Positions 51,331-60,116 of a stretch of 64,000 nt of DNA are shown here, in pieces. The first letter of the stretch is position 1, and every line of letters begins with the position of its first letter. This stretch comes from Catenulispora sp. MAP5-51. GTDB taxonomy: Bacteria; Actinomycetota; Actinomycetes; Streptomycetales; Catenulisporaceae. The notes beneath the pieces were generated by a model. The model was not told the origin of the DNA, did not search any database, and saw only the letters and a program-made list of their open reading frames with translations. A program made the translations under genes and the position numbers. The stretch covers positions 124,001 through 188,000 of the forward strand of contig NZ_JBGCCH010000015.1 in assembly GCF_041261205.1 (NCBI RefSeq), read 5' to 3'.

Positions 51331-53349
51331 TCAGACCGCGACCGATCCGGCACGCCGGATCTCTTCGACGATGGTGTGCAGGATCTGCGTGATACCGAAA
51401 TCCTTCGGCGTGAACACCGCGGCGACGCCCGCCTCGCGCAGCGCCCGCGCGTCGGCGTCGGGGATGATGCCGCCGACCACCACGGGCACCGATCCGGCCC
51501 CGGAGGCCCGCAGTTCCTTCAGCACTTCCGGCACCAGTTGCAGATGCGAGCCGGACAGCACCGAGAGCCCGACGCAGTGCACGTCCTCGGCCACCGCGGC
51601 CGCCGCGATCTGCGCCGGCGTCAGCCGGATCCCCTGGTAGACGACCTCGAAACCGGCGTCGCGGGCGCGCACCGCGATCTGCTCGGCGCCGTTGGAGTGG
51701 CCGTCCAGCCCGGGCTTGCCAACCAGCAGCCGCAGCCGCCGGCCGAGCTCCTCAGAGGCCTGATCCACCTCGCGGCGCAGCTCCGCCAGCTCCTCCGACG
51801 GGATCGCGGTCCCGGTGGAACCCGAGACGCCGGTGGGCGCCCGGAACTCGCCGAAGACCTCGCGCAGCACACCGGTCCACTCCCCCGTGGTCACCCCGGC
51901 GCGCACGCACTCCAGCGTCGCGTCCATCAGGTTGGCGTCGGTGGCGGCCTCGCGGCGCAGCCGGTCCAGCGCGGCGTCCACCGCCGCGCCGTCCCGCTGC
52001 TCCTTCCACTCCTTCAGCGCCGCCACGGCGTGCTGCTCCACGGCCGGGTCGACGGTCTGGATCGCGGCGTCCAGGTCGGCGGTCAGCGGGCTCGGCTCGG
52101 TCTCGGTGAACTTGTTGACGCCCACGACCGTCATCTCGCCGGACTCGATCTTCGCGCGCCGCTCGGCGTGCGCGCCGACCAGCTGCGCCTTCAGATAGCC
52201 GGACTCCACGGCCGCCACGACGCCGCCGAGCTCCTGGATGCGCTCGATCTCCGCCCAGGCGGCGGCGGCGATCTCGTCGGTCTTGGCCTCGACCACCTTC
52301 GAGCCGGCGAACAGGTCCGGGTACTCCAGCAGGTCCGACTCGTAGGCCAGCACCTGCTGCATGCGCAGCGACCACTGCTGGTCCCACGGCCGCGGCAGGC
52401 CCAGCGCCTCGTTCCACGCCGGCAGCTGCACGGCGCGGGCCCGCGCGTCCTTGGACAGCGTGACGGCCAGCATCTCCAGCAGGATCCGCTGCACGTTGTT
52501 CTCCGGCTGGGCCTCGGTCAGCCCCAGGGAGTTGACCTGGACGCCGTAGCGGAAACGGCGCAGCTTCTCGTCGGCGACGCCGTAGCGCTCGCGCGTGATG
52601 CGGTCCCAGAGCGCTGAGAAGGCCCGCAGCTTGCACATCTCCTCAACGAAGCGCACGCCGGCGTTGACGAAGAACGAGATGCGCCCGACCACCTGGCCGA
52701 AGTCCTCCGGGGCCACCTGCCCGGAGTCGCGCACGCCGTCGAGCACGGCGATGGCCGTGGACAGCGCGTAGGCGACCTCCTGCACCGGCTGCGCGCCGGC
52801 CTCCTGCAGGTGGTAGGAGCAGATGTTGATCGGGTTCCACTTCGGCAGGTTCGCCACCGTGTAGGCGATGGTGTCGGTGATCAGCCGCAGCGAGGGGCCG
52901 GGCGGGAAGACGTAGGTCCCGCGCGACAGGTACTCCTTGACGATGTCGTTCTGCGTGGTGCCGGCCAGCGCGGCGACGTCGGCACCCTGCTCCTCGGCGG
53001 CGACCTGGTACAGCGCCAGCAGCCACATGGCCGGGGCGTTGATGGTCATCGAGGTGTTCATCCGCTCCAGCGGGATGCCGTCGAACAGCGCGCGCATGTC
53101 GCCCAGGTGCGAGACCGGCACGCCGACCTTGCCGACCTCCCCGCGGGCCAGGATCGAGTCCGGGTCGTAGCCGGTCTGCGTGGGCAGGTCGAAGGCGACC
53201 GACAGCCCGGTCTGGCCCTTCGCCAGGTTCCGGCGGTACAGGGCGTTGGACTCGGCCGGGGTGGAGTGGCCGGCGTAAGTCCGCATCACCCAGGGGCGGT
53301 CTGGCTCAGAAGAGCTCTTCGGGCCGGAAGAACTGCCGCGCTCGGTCAC
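51331..53349 (-). CDS. ecm: Ethylmalonyl-CoA mutase (MeaA/Ecm), adenosylcobalamin-dependent
   Basis: The 672-residue single-chain mutase has a TIM barrel (RPWVMRTYAGHST, GLSVAFDLPTQTGYDPDSILARGEVGKVGVP, GTTQNDIVKEYLSRGTYVFPPGPSLRL, ICSYHLQEAG) and a C-terminal B12 domain with DGHSNG supplying the axial His (H551) and later GLSVLSGSHL. The DLPTQTGYDPD and NPINICSYHLQEAG stretches follow MeaA-type ethylmalonyl-CoA mutases rather than methylmalonyl-CoA mutase large subunits as I know them. It turns (2R)-ethylmalonyl-CoA into methylsuccinyl-CoA. GTG 53349 has GGGAG five bases upstream. A conserved operator-like site lies 66 bases upstream. Confidence 0.9.
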   Translation of the reverse strand: MTERGSSSGPKSSSEPDRPWVMRTYAGHSTPAESNALYRRNLAKGQTGLSVAFDLPTQTGYDPDSILARGEVGKVGVPVSHLGDMRALFDGIPLERMNTSMTINAPAMWLLALYQVAAEEQGADVAALAGTTQNDIVKEYLSRGTYVFPPGPSLRLITDTIAYTVANLPKWNPINICSYHLQEAGAQPVQEVAYALSTAIAVLDGVRDSGQVAPEDFGQVVGRISFFVNAGVRFVEEMCKLRAFSALWDRITRERYGVADEKLRRFRYGVQVNSLGLTEAQPENNVQRILLEMLAVTLSKDARARAVQLPAWNEALGLPRPWDQQWSLRMQQVLAYESDLLEYPDLFAGSKVVEAKTDEIAAAAWAEIERIQELGGVVAAVESGYLKAQLVGAHAERRAKIESGEMTVVGVNKFTETEPSPLTADLDAAIQTVDPAVEQHAVAALKEWKEQRDGAAVDAALDRLRREAATDANLMDATLECVRAGVTTGEWTGVLREVFGEFRAPTGVSGSTGTAIPSEELAELRREVDQASEELGRRLRLLVGKPGLDGHSNGAEQIAVRARDAGFEVVYQGIRLTPAQIAAAAVAEDVHCVGLSVLSGSHLQLVPEVLKELRASGAGSVPVVVGGIIPDADARALREAGVAAVFTPKDFGITQILHTIVEEIRRAGSVAV

Positions 53350-53414
53350 GGGGGCTCCCAAGGTGGATGGTGTCGCCGCCCGGCAGGGTCGGGTCGGCGC
53401 CTTGGTCCGGAGCC

Positions 53415-53427
53415 TACTGACGGGTAA
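53415..53427. promoter_or_regulatory. TTACYnnnnAGTA operator candidate upstream of ecm
   Basis: Read on the minus strand, TTACCCGTCAGTA differs by one base from the sites at 8831 and 32906. It lies about 66 bases before the ecm start. Confidence 0.6.
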
Positions 53428-53486
53428 CAGGAGTGTCACCGGTGACCTTGCGCACACCGGCGCGCGGCGCGCCGGAACACTTATAT

Positions 53487-53513
53487 CTCGATATCAAGCT
53501 TCTTGACATCGAG
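53487..53513. promoter_or_regulatory. Palindromic operator candidate overlapping the MFS promoter
   Basis: CTCGATATCAAG and CTTGACATCGAG are inverted copies with 11 of 12 bases matching and a three-base spacer. The right arm contains TTGACA (53503-53508), a perfect -35 box; an imperfect -10 (CACACT, 53527-53532) follows 18 bases later. Binding would block the downstream MFS gene. The size resembles MarR- or PadR-type sites. Confidence 0.65.
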
Positions 53514-53569
53514 TGATCTTCTGCGTCACACTCCAGGAGGACCTGCAGGGCTGACGCTAGGGGTGGGAC

Positions 53570-54934
53570 ATGGGGTGGCGCAGGAGCCAATCAGGGAGCG
53601 GTGGCATCGGAGCCGGCGGCACGGGGCGCCGGACCGGTGCGTCCGCGGCCGCCGGAACGGCTCCGAAGCGCACCGGGACCATCGCGCAGCTGCGTAACCC
53701 ACCTGGCGGACACGACGCCCGCCTGATGCTCGCGGCGCTGTTCCTGGACCGGGTCGGCAACGGCGTCTGGTCCTCGGCGCTGGTGCTCTACCTCACCGTC
53801 GTGGCCCACCTGAGCGCGGGTCAGATCGGCGCACTGCTGGGCGTGGCCGGGCTCGTGGGCATCGCCGGACCACCGATCGTGGGCCAGCTGGCCGAGCGCC
53901 ATCCGGTGCGCACGATCCTGGTGGCCTGCCACCTGATCAGGGTGCTGACGCTGTGCGCGGTGCCGCTGTGCCACGGTTTCGTGGCGCTGCTGGCGGTCAC
54001 GACGGCGACCACGCTGTGCGACCGCGGCTCGAAGACGATGGAGATCGTGTTCGCCGGCCAGGCCGCCGGGGACCGGCGCACGACGTACCGCGCGCTGTCG
54101 CGGGTGGTGATGAACGCGGCGTACGCGCTGGGCGCGGGGCTCTCGGCGATCGCCGTGGCCCTGGGGACGACGCGGGTGTACGAGATCGTCGTGGTGCTCG
54201 ACGGGTTGTCGTACCTGGCGATCGCGGCCATCGTGATGCGGACGAGCAAGCGGGCGCCGGTGCGCGCGACCGCGGGCACGAAGACGGCGAAGGCGCGCGG
54301 CCGCAATCCCTGGCGCGATCCGGGCTACCTGCTGTTCGTCGTGCTGGACGTCTTCCTGAACCTGGACGACACGATCCTGACGGTCGGCATCCCGCTGTGG
54401 GCCGTGACCCGCACCGACGCGCCGCACGCGGTGATCCCGGCCGTCATGGTGATCAATACCCTGATGTGCGTCTTCCTGCAGATGCCGGTCACGGCCCGGG
54501 TGGCCGGCGCCCGGTCCGCGGCGCGGGCGGCGTGCTGGTACGGCGTGGGGCTGCTCGCCGGCTGCGCGCTGATCGCGGCCAGCGGCCACGGCGGCGCCAC
54601 GGTCGAGGCGGTGACGCTGCTGGCCGCGGCGGTGGTCCTGACCGGCGCCGAACTGGTGCGCTCGCTGGTGTCGTGGGAGCTGGCGGTGTCGCTGGCGCCG
54701 GCCGACGCTCAGGCCTCGTACCTGGGCGTCGCCGGGATGGCCCAGGCGGTCGAGCGCTCCGGAGGGCCGGTGGTGCTCTCGACGGCCGTCCTGGCGGCGG
54801 GCCCGGTCGGCTGGCTCGGGCTCGGTGCGGTGGTGACGGGGCTGGGCGTCGTACAGCGGGTGGCGAGCCTGCGGCGGCTGGACCGCGATCAGCCCGCGGC
54901 CCTCCAGTCGGTCTCCAGCATGGCCATCACGTAG
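53570..54934 (+). CDS. MFS transporter, 12 TMS
   Basis: The 454-residue protein has a 45-residue Gly/Ala/Arg-rich cytoplasmic N terminus and about 12 membrane helices. Landmarks are DRVGNGVWSSALVLYLTVV in the first helix, ERHPVRTI in the loop 2-3 position and a long basic central loop (RTSKRAPVRATAG). It is a probable drug or metabolite exporter. An in-frame TAG ten bases upstream forces the ATG at 53570; GGTGGGA precedes it. The preceding palindrome suggests ligand-controlled repression by a regulator not encoded next to it. Its end overlaps the convergent acetyltransferase by 46 bases. Confidence 0.85.
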   Translation: MGWRRSQSGSGGIGAGGTGRRTGASAAAGTAPKRTGTIAQLRNPPGGHDARLMLAALFLDRVGNGVWSSALVLYLTVVAHLSAGQIGALLGVAGLVGIAGPPIVGQLAERHPVRTILVACHLIRVLTLCAVPLCHGFVALLAVTTATTLCDRGSKTMEIVFAGQAAGDRRTTYRALSRVVMNAAYALGAGLSAIAVALGTTRVYEIVVVLDGLSYLAIAAIVMRTSKRAPVRATAGTKTAKARGRNPWRDPGYLLFVVLDVFLNLDDTILTVGIPLWAVTRTDAPHAVIPAVMVINTLMCVFLQMPVTARVAGARSAARAACWYGVGLLAGCALIAASGHGGATVEAVTLLAAAVVLTGAELVRSLVSWELAVSLAPADAQASYLGVAGMAQAVERSGGPVVLSTAVLAAGPVGWLGLGAVVTGLGVVQRVASLRRLDRDQPAALQSVSSMAIT

Positions 54935-55446
54935 GCGTCGAACCACTCGCCGTCCCAGAACAGCGCCTCGCGCCTGGTTCCTTCGAGCACGAAGCCGGCC
55001 TTCTCGTACACATGCCGGGCGCGCGGGTTGAACGGGTACACGTCAAGCTCGACGCGGTGGATCCCGACCGTCTCGAACGCGTGCCGCAGCACCAGGCGCG
55101 TGGCCTCGGTGCCGTAGCCGCGCCCGAAGGCGCGCGGGCCGACCAGCGAGATCCGGAAACCGCAGGAGCGGTTGTCGACGTTCAGGTCGTTCAGCACCAC
55201 CTCGCCGACGTAGGTCCCGGTGGCGTTCTCGACGATGGCCAGGTCCAGGCGGTCGTCGTGCTCGCCGCGGGTGGCGTACCACCGCCGCGCCACCTCGGGG
55301 TCGGGTTCGGCGCGGGTGGCGGTCAGCCGGGAGCTCTCCGGATCGGCCAGCAGTTCCAGCAGACCCGGGGCGTCCTCGACGCTCACCGGGCGCAGAGTGA
55401 CCAGGTCGCCGGGCAGGATCGGCTTCTCAGCGAACGGAAGAGTCAT
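54889..55446 (-). CDS. GNAT acetyltransferase (RimJ/RimL-like)
   Basis: The 185-residue protein has the RimJ/RimL arrangement: LRPVSVEDAPGLLELLADPE at the N terminus, GEVVLNDLNVDNRSCGFRISLVGPRAFGRGYGTEATRLVLRHAFE with the acetyl-CoA loop and NPRARHVYEKAGFVLEGTRREAL. It acetylates an amino group on a protein or small molecule. The gene is convergent with and overlaps the MFS gene, and lies 89 bases upstream of the hydroxybutyryl-CoA dehydrogenase stop. Confidence 0.88.
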   Translation of the reverse strand: MTLPFAEKPILPGDLVTLRPVSVEDAPGLLELLADPESSRLTATRAEPDPEVARRWYATRGEHDDRLDLAIVENATGTYVGEVVLNDLNVDNRSCGFRISLVGPRAFGRGYGTEATRLVLRHAFETVGIHRVELDVYPFNPRARHVYEKAGFVLEGTRREALFWDGEWFDAYVMAMLETDWRAAG

Positions 55447-55535
55447 GATCGCGATCCTGGCAGCACGAAGCCGCGACGGCCGCCGATTTTTCGCGGCGGC
55501 AGCCGCGGCCTCATAGCCAGGCGAACCAGCGTGTA

Positions 55536-56387
55536 TCAGTAGCTGTAGAAGCCCTTGCCCGACTTGCGACCGAGGTCACCGGCCGTGACCATGCGGTTCA
55601 GCAGCTCCGGCGGGCTGAACTTCTCGTCCTGGGTCTCGGTGTAGATGTTCCGCGTCGCGTTGCGCAGGATGTCCACGCCGGTCAGGTCGGTGGTCGCCAG
55701 CGGGCCCATGGCGTGGCCGAAGCCCAGCTTGCAGGCCAGGTCGATGTCCTCGGCGGTGGCCACGCCCGACTCGTAGAGCTTGACCGCCTCGACCACCAGC
55801 GCGGCGATCAGGCGGGTGGTGACGAAGCCGGCGACGTCGCGGTTCACCACGATGCAGGTCTTGCCGACCTCCTCGGCGAAGGCGCGGGCCTTGGCCAGCG
55901 TCTCGTCGGAGGTCTTGTAGCCGCGGACCAGCTCGCACAGCTGCATCATCGGGACCGGGGAGAAGAAGTGGGTGCCGACCACGTCCTGCGGACGGGAGGT
56001 GACCGCCGCGATCTGGGTGATCGGGATCGCCGAGGTGTTGGTGGCCAGGACCGCGCCGGGCTTGGCCAGCTTGTCCAGCTCGCGGAAGATCTCCTGCTTG
56101 ACCTCGACGTTCTCGAACACCGCCTCGACGATCACGTCCGCGTCGGCGACCGCCTCGGCCAGCTCGGTGGTCGCGGTGATGCGGCCCATCGCGGCCTCGA
56201 CCTCCTCGGCGGTGTAGCGGCCCTTGGAAGCGAACTTCTCCAGCGAGGCGCGGATGCCGTCGACGCCGCGCTTGAGGGCCGCGTCGGTCACGTCGCGGAT
56301 CGCCACCTCGTACCCGGCGGCCGCGGCCACCTGCGCGATCCCCGAACCCATCAGACCGGCGCCGATGACGGCCAGCTTCTTCGACAC
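55536..56387 (-). CDS. 3-hydroxybutyryl-CoA dehydrogenase
   Basis: The 283-residue single-unit enzyme has the NAD loop GAGLMGSGIAQVAA, the catalytic His in VGTHFFSPVPMMQL, an Asn in NRDVAGFVTTRL (with T replacing the usual N-x-R context), and MGPLATTDLTGVDI with a GKGFYSY end. It reduces acetoacetyl-CoA to 3-hydroxybutyryl-CoA, the second step from acetyl-CoA to crotonyl-CoA. The GTG start has GAGGT six bases upstream. It is downstream of murA but separated by 114 bases holding a TTGGACGTCCAA palindrome, so it probably has its own promoter. It lacks the TTACYnnnnAGTA site. Confidence 0.93.
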   Translation of the reverse strand: MSKKLAVIGAGLMGSGIAQVAAAAGYEVAIRDVTDAALKRGVDGIRASLEKFASKGRYTAEEVEAAMGRITATTELAEAVADADVIVEAVFENVEVKQEIFRELDKLAKPGAVLATNTSAIPITQIAAVTSRPQDVVGTHFFSPVPMMQLCELVRGYKTSDETLAKARAFAEEVGKTCIVVNRDVAGFVTTRLIAALVVEAVKLYESGVATAEDIDLACKLGFGHAMGPLATTDLTGVDILRNATRNIYTETQDEKFSPPELLNRMVTAGDLGRKSGKGFYSY

Positions 56388-56421
56388 TGCGCTACCTCAT
56401 GCTTCACAAGGGGTGATTTGC

Positions 56422-56433
56422 TTGGACGTCCAA
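56422..56433. promoter_or_regulatory. Perfect 12-bp palindrome upstream of 3-hydroxybutyryl-CoA dehydrogenase
   Basis: TTGGACGTCCAA lies about 35 bases before the start codon and is a candidate TetR-type operator distinct from the motif at the other acyl-CoA genes. Confidence 0.5.
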
Positions 56434-56480
56434 AAAGATAACTCGGACGCGGCCGCACCCGGCGTGGGCGGGGGCGTAAT

Positions 56481-56512
56481 GCTCATCACGGGCAGGGCTC
56501 ATCACGGGTAGG
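56481..56512. repeat. 16-bp tandem repeat, two copies, spanning the murA stop codon
   Basis: GCTCATCACGGGCAGG and GCTCATCACGGGTAGG are adjacent. The murA TGA lies in the right-hand unit, so the end of the gene is duplicated downstream, as for nucS and the lectin-protein gene. Confidence 0.9.
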
Positions 56513-57818
56513 GGTCGGGGTCCGGCTCCCGCTCGATCTGCGCGCCCAGCGAGCGCAGCTGCGTCACCAGGCCTTGATACCCGCGGTCGATGTGCCGGAC
56601 GTCGGACACCGTGGTGTGGCCGTCGGCGACCAGCCCGGCCAGCACCAGCCCGGCCCCGGCCCGGATGTCGGTGGCCCGCACCGGGGCCCCGGACAGCCGC
56701 TCGACGCCGCGCACGATCGCGTGGTGGCCCTCGGTGCGCACCGAGGCGCCCAGGCGCGCCAGCTCCTGCAGGAACACGAAGCGCGCGTCGAACAGGTTCT
56801 CGGTGACCATCGAGGTGCCCTCGGCGATCGAGTTCATCGCGGCGAACAGCGGCTGCAGGTCGGTGGCGAAGCCCGGGTAGGGCAGCGTGATGATGTCCAC
56901 GGCCTTGGGGCGCCGGTCCATGCTCACCCGGAAGCCGGTCTCGTCCGGCAGCACCGTCGCGCCGGCCAAAGTCAGCTTGTCCAGCGCGATCTCCAGGTGC
57001 GCGGCGTTGCCGCCGTCGATCCGCACGTCGCCGCGGGTCATGGTGGCCGCGACCGCGAACATGCCGGCCACGATCCGGTCGGCGACCACCTGGTGCGGCG
57101 AGGGCGCCGGACTCAGGGTGTCCACACCCTCGATGACCAGCGTGGAGCTGCCCGCCCCGTCGATCTTGGCACCCATCGAGGCCAGCAGCGCGCAGATGTC
57201 GACGATCTCCGGCTCGCGCGCGGCGTTGTCGATGACCGTGGTCCCCTTGGCCAGCACCGCGGCCATCAGGATGTTCTCGGTGGCCCCCACGCTCGGGAAG
57301 TCCAGCAGGATGCTGGACCCGGTCAGGCCCCCGGGCGCCGAGGCGACCAGGAAGCCGTGCTCCTGGGAGATGTCCGCGCCGAGCCGCTCCAGGCCGTCGA
57401 TGTGCATGTCCAGACCGCGCGAGCCGATGGCGTCACCGCCGGGGTAGGACACCTTGGCCTCGCCCTGCCGCGCCAGCAGCGGCCCCAGCACGCAGATCGA
57501 CGCGCGCAGCCGGCGCACCAGGTCGTAGTCGGCCTCGGTACCCGGATCGGCCGGCACGTCGATGACGATGGCCGACCCCTTCTGCGGCCCGTCCTCCCGC
57601 TCCGGCCCGGGCTCCCAGTCCAGGCGGACATCACAGCCCAGCCGGCGCAGCAGCTCGGCCATCAGCTCGACGTCCAGGATGCGCGGGACGCCCCGCAGCT
57701 CGGTCCGGCCCTCGGCCAGCAGCGCGACCGCCATCAGCTTCAGCGCGCTGTTCTTGGCGCCGCACACGGCGATCTCGCCCGCCAGGCGGGCCCCTCCGGC
57801 AACTTTGAAACGCTCCAC
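56502..57818 (-). CDS. murA: UDP-N-acetylglucosamine 1-carboxyvinyltransferase with Asp in place of catalytic Cys
   Basis: The 438-residue EPSP-synthase-fold enzyme transfers enolpyruvyl from PEP to UDP-GlcNAc, the first committed step of peptidoglycan synthesis. It has CGAKNSALK with the PEP-site Lys, [17 protein letters not shown] and the late [15 protein letters not shown] with the catalytic Asp. The loop that in E. coli reads PGGC reads [10 protein letters not shown], so the fosfomycin-reactive Cys is Asp (residue 129 from this start). Mycobacterial MurA has the same change. GTG 57818 gives the usual start MERFKVAGG; a GTG at 57836 adds six residues. It is divergent from the gene at 57905. 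Confidence 0.93.
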   Translation of the reverse strand: MERFKVAGGARLAGEIAVCGAKNSALKLMAVALLAEGRTELRGVPRILDVELMAELLRRLGCDVRLDWEPGPEREDGPQKGSAIVIDVPADPGTEADYDLVRRLRASICVLGPLLARQGEAKVSYPGGDAIGSRGLDMHIDGLERLGADISQEHGFLVASAPGGLTGSSILLDFPSVGATENILMAAVLAKGTTVIDNAAREPEIVDICALLASMGAKIDGAGSSTLVIEGVDTLSPAPSPHQVVADRIVAGMFAVAATMTRGDVRIDGGNAAHLEIALDKLTLAGATVLPDETGFRVSMDRRPKAVDIITLPYPGFATDLQPLFAAMNSIAEGTSMVTENLFDARFVFLQELARLGASVRTEGHHAIVRGVERLSGAPVRATDIRAGAGLVLAGLVADGHTTVSDVRHIDRGYQGLVTQLRSLGAQIEREPDPDPYP

Positions 57819-57904
57819 GACCGGCCATCCTGGCACACTCCGCTACCGCCTCCGGGTGACCGGCAGGCAACCTGCGGCTTTCGATTCGCGTCTTCGTAGT
57901 CGCC

Positions 57905-59368
57905 ATGGACACCTGGGACAACGCGCGGCCTGACCGTGATGAGCCGATCGGCGCCTCCTCGGCGATCCCCGAGGGGGGGTCGGCGGGGGCTGGGCGGGGG
58001 GCTGGGACGGAGGCTGGGACGGAGGCTGGGCCGCATGCCGGGCCGCGGACCGAGCCGGATCTGCGCCGGGCGCTGAACCTGATCGCCGACCACTACTCCT
58101 CGGCGCCCCAGGGCGACCTGTTCCCTCAGGTGATGGCCCGGGCCACGCGCATCCGTCGGCGCCGCCGCGCGATGCGTGCGGGCGCCGCGACCGCGGTGCT
58201 GGTGGTGGCGGCGGTGCTCGGGCCGTCGGTCGCCTCGCAGCTGGGGATGCACGGCGGCGCCGCCTCGGCCGCGCCGCCGCCGTCCGCGATCGTGGATCTG
58301 ACCAGCGCTTATCCGGTGCCGGCGGCGGCGCAGGGGGACGACGCGGTAGCGACGCCGACGCAGCCAGCGAACGCGCTGACGTGGCCGAGCCGGGGGGCGG
58401 CGGTGCCGGCGCAGGCGGTGGATGTCGCGAAGTCGTACTTGCTGGACCATGTCGAGCACGCTTCGGCAGCGGTGCCCACGGCACCCGCCACGCCGACGAC
58501 GCCCACGACGACCGCGACGGTCACGACGCTGTGGGCGCAGGTTGATGAGGACACCACCGTGGCGACACCCACGGCGGCATCCACGGCGGCACCGACCGCG
58601 GCACCGACCGGGCACGGGGTGCCGTCGAAGGCGCCGCCGAAGGCCGTGTCGCAGAAGGCGCACAAGACCTGGCTGTACGTCATGCAGGGCTGGACGAACG
58701 GGCCCGACGGCACGCCGTCCTCGGCCCAGCTCCTGGTCGGCGACTACACGCAGACCGAGACGCAGGCCGGCAAGGCGTCCAGCATGTCGGTGTACGCGAC
58801 GCCAGTGACGTTCACCCACGCCCGGCCCGGCTCGTCCGACGACGCCGACGACACGCAGCAGATCGCGGAGCTGTCGGTGTGGCTGCCGCAGAGCAACCGG
58901 CTGGTGGTCCTCGGCACGCCGCAGACCGAGACGGTGCTGTACGCGAAGACCGGCGGCGACCTGATCCCGGAGAAGACCGATGACGGCGTCGCGGTGTTCC
59001 CCCGCACCAGGCAGCTGGTGAAGGGGCGGTACGCGGACGCGATTCAGGTACGCGACGCGAAGAACGTCGCGCTGACGCCGCCGAGGGCTTGGAGCGCCGC
59101 GGACTTCGCGCTGGACGGGGCGATGAGCTTGTGGAGCAGCGGGAGCGGGGAGTGGGGGACGGTGCCGGCGCGGGCTGGCGGCGGGGGTGCGGGTGCGGGT
59201 GCGGCGCGGCCTAGTCCGGATTCGACGACGGGGTCGGGCGTGGGGGTGTCGGGGTCGGCTTCTTCGGCTTCGGGGGCGCGGCCCAAGCCGACGGTCGTCT
59301 CGACTCCGAGTGGTGGCAGCGCGAGCGGTGGCAGCGCGTCTACGGGGCCGTCCAGCGCCGTCCCCTGA
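57905..59368 (+). CDS. Single-pass membrane protein with large extracytoplasmic domain, unknown function
   Basis: The 487-residue protein has a Gly/Ala-rich cytoplasmic start, a helical segment LRRALNLIADHYSSAP (about 53-68) like the N termini of anti-sigma-type proteins, a basic stop and membrane helix (about 90-118, MRAGAATAVLVVAAVLGPSVA), a Thr/Pro-rich linker and a folded region of beta type (about 240-410, WLYVMQGWTNGPDGTP, ELSVWLPQSNRLVVLG). The tail is Ser/Gly-rich with GGSAS repeats. No sigma factor is adjacent. I do not recognise the function. Confidence 0.7.
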   Translation: MDTWDNARPDRDEPIGASSAIPEGGSAGAGRGAGTEAGTEAGPHAGPRTEPDLRRALNLIADHYSSAPQGDLFPQVMARATRIRRRRRAMRAGAATAVLVVAAVLGPSVASQLGMHGGAASAAPPPSAIVDLTSAYPVPAAAQGDDAVATPTQPANALTWPSRGAAVPAQAVDVAKSYLLDHVEHASAAVPTAPATPTTPTTTATVTTLWAQVDEDTTVATPTAASTAAPTAAPTGHGVPSKAPPKAVSQKAHKTWLYVMQGWTNGPDGTPSSAQLLVGDYTQTETQAGKASSMSVYATPVTFTHARPGSSDDADDTQQIAELSVWLPQSNRLVVLGTPQTETVLYAKTGGDLIPEKTDDGVAVFPRTRQLVKGRYADAIQVRDAKNVALTPPRAWSAADFALDGAMSLWSSGSGEWGTVPARAGGGGAGAGAARPSPDSTTGSGVGVSGSASSASGARPKPTVVSTPSGGSASGGSASTGPSSAVP

Positions 59369-59502
59369 TTCCGGGGCAGCCCGGCAGGCAGCAGTGGTGT
59401 GCGGGGTTCTCAAGCTCCTTCTGAGGGCGCGGCAGGCGCCTACTGAGGGCGGTCCGGCAGGCGCGCCTACCGCTCTCCGAACCCCGCAGCCGCCTCGGCG
59501 GC

Positions 59503-59518
59503 AGGGCGGAACCGCCCT
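59503..59518. terminator. Short hairpin at the 3' end of the adenosyltransferase gene
   Basis: AGGGCGG-AA-CCGCCCT abuts the stop codon. Between here and 59369 a longer inverted repeat (GCGGGGTTC at 59401-59409 with GAACCCCGC at 59479-59487) brackets two imperfect direct copies of a TGAGGGCG...GCCTAC unit. Confidence 0.5.
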
Positions 59519-60116
59519 AGCGCTCGCCCCCCGGCACCCACAGCACGTCGCCGTCGCCGCCGTGCGAGTCGGTGTTCGCCACCCGAGCCAGGATGAAGAG
59601 CAGGTCCGACAGCCGGTTCAGATACTTGACCGCCAGCGGGTTCACCGCGTCGCCGTACTCCTCGACCGCGGCCCAGGCACTGCGCTCGGCACGCCGCACC
59701 ACGGTGCGCGCGACGTGCAGCTGCGCGGCGACCACAGTGCCGCCGTTGAGGATGAAGGAGCGCAGCTTGGTGAGCGTCTCGTTCCACTCGTCGCAGGCCG
59801 CCTCGAGGCGCTCGACGTACTCCGGCTCGATGCGCAGCGGCGGGTACTCCGGGTTCTCGGCCGGCGGCGTGCTCAGGTCGGCGCCGAGGTCGAAGAGCTC
59901 GTTCTGGACACGCAGCAGCAGGGTCCTGATCCCGTCGTGCATCATGCCGAGGTCGTTCTTCGCAAAAGCCACAGCCAGGCCGATCGCCGCGTTGGCCTCG
60001 TCGACATCGGCATACGCGGCCAGCCGCGCGTCGGTCTTGCGCACCCGGCTCAGGTCGCCGAGGGCGGTCGTGCCGTCGTCGCCGGTGCGGGTGTAGATAC
60101 GGGTCAGGTTCACCAT
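59517..60116 (-). CDS. Cob(I)alamin adenosyltransferase, PduO type
   Basis: The 199-residue protein is a PduO-type ATP:corrinoid adenosyltransferase: IYTRTGDDGTTALGDLSRVRKTDARLAAYADVDEANAAIG is the ATP-binding N terminus, RVQNELFDLGADLSTP and CDEWNETLTKLRSFILNGGT follow, and VARTVVRRAER with NRLSDLLFILAR completes the active site. It makes adenosylcobalamin, the cofactor of the mutase in this window. ATG 60116 is the conserved start. Confidence 0.95.
   Translation of the reverse strand: MVNLTRIYTRTGDDGTTALGDLSRVRKTDARLAAYADVDEANAAIGLAVAFAKNDLGMMHDGIRTLLLRVQNELFDLGADLSTPPAENPEYPPLRIEPEYVERLEAACDEWNETLTKLRSFILNGGTVVAAQLHVARTVVRRAERSAWAAVEEYGDAVNPLAVKYLNRLSDLLFILARVANTDSHGGDGDVLWVPGGER

Noticed and set aside
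51331-53349. Annotation as methylmalonyl-CoA mutase large subunit
   Set aside because: The active-site and barrel segments follow MeaA/ethylmalonyl-CoA mutase, and no small subunit gene is adjacent.
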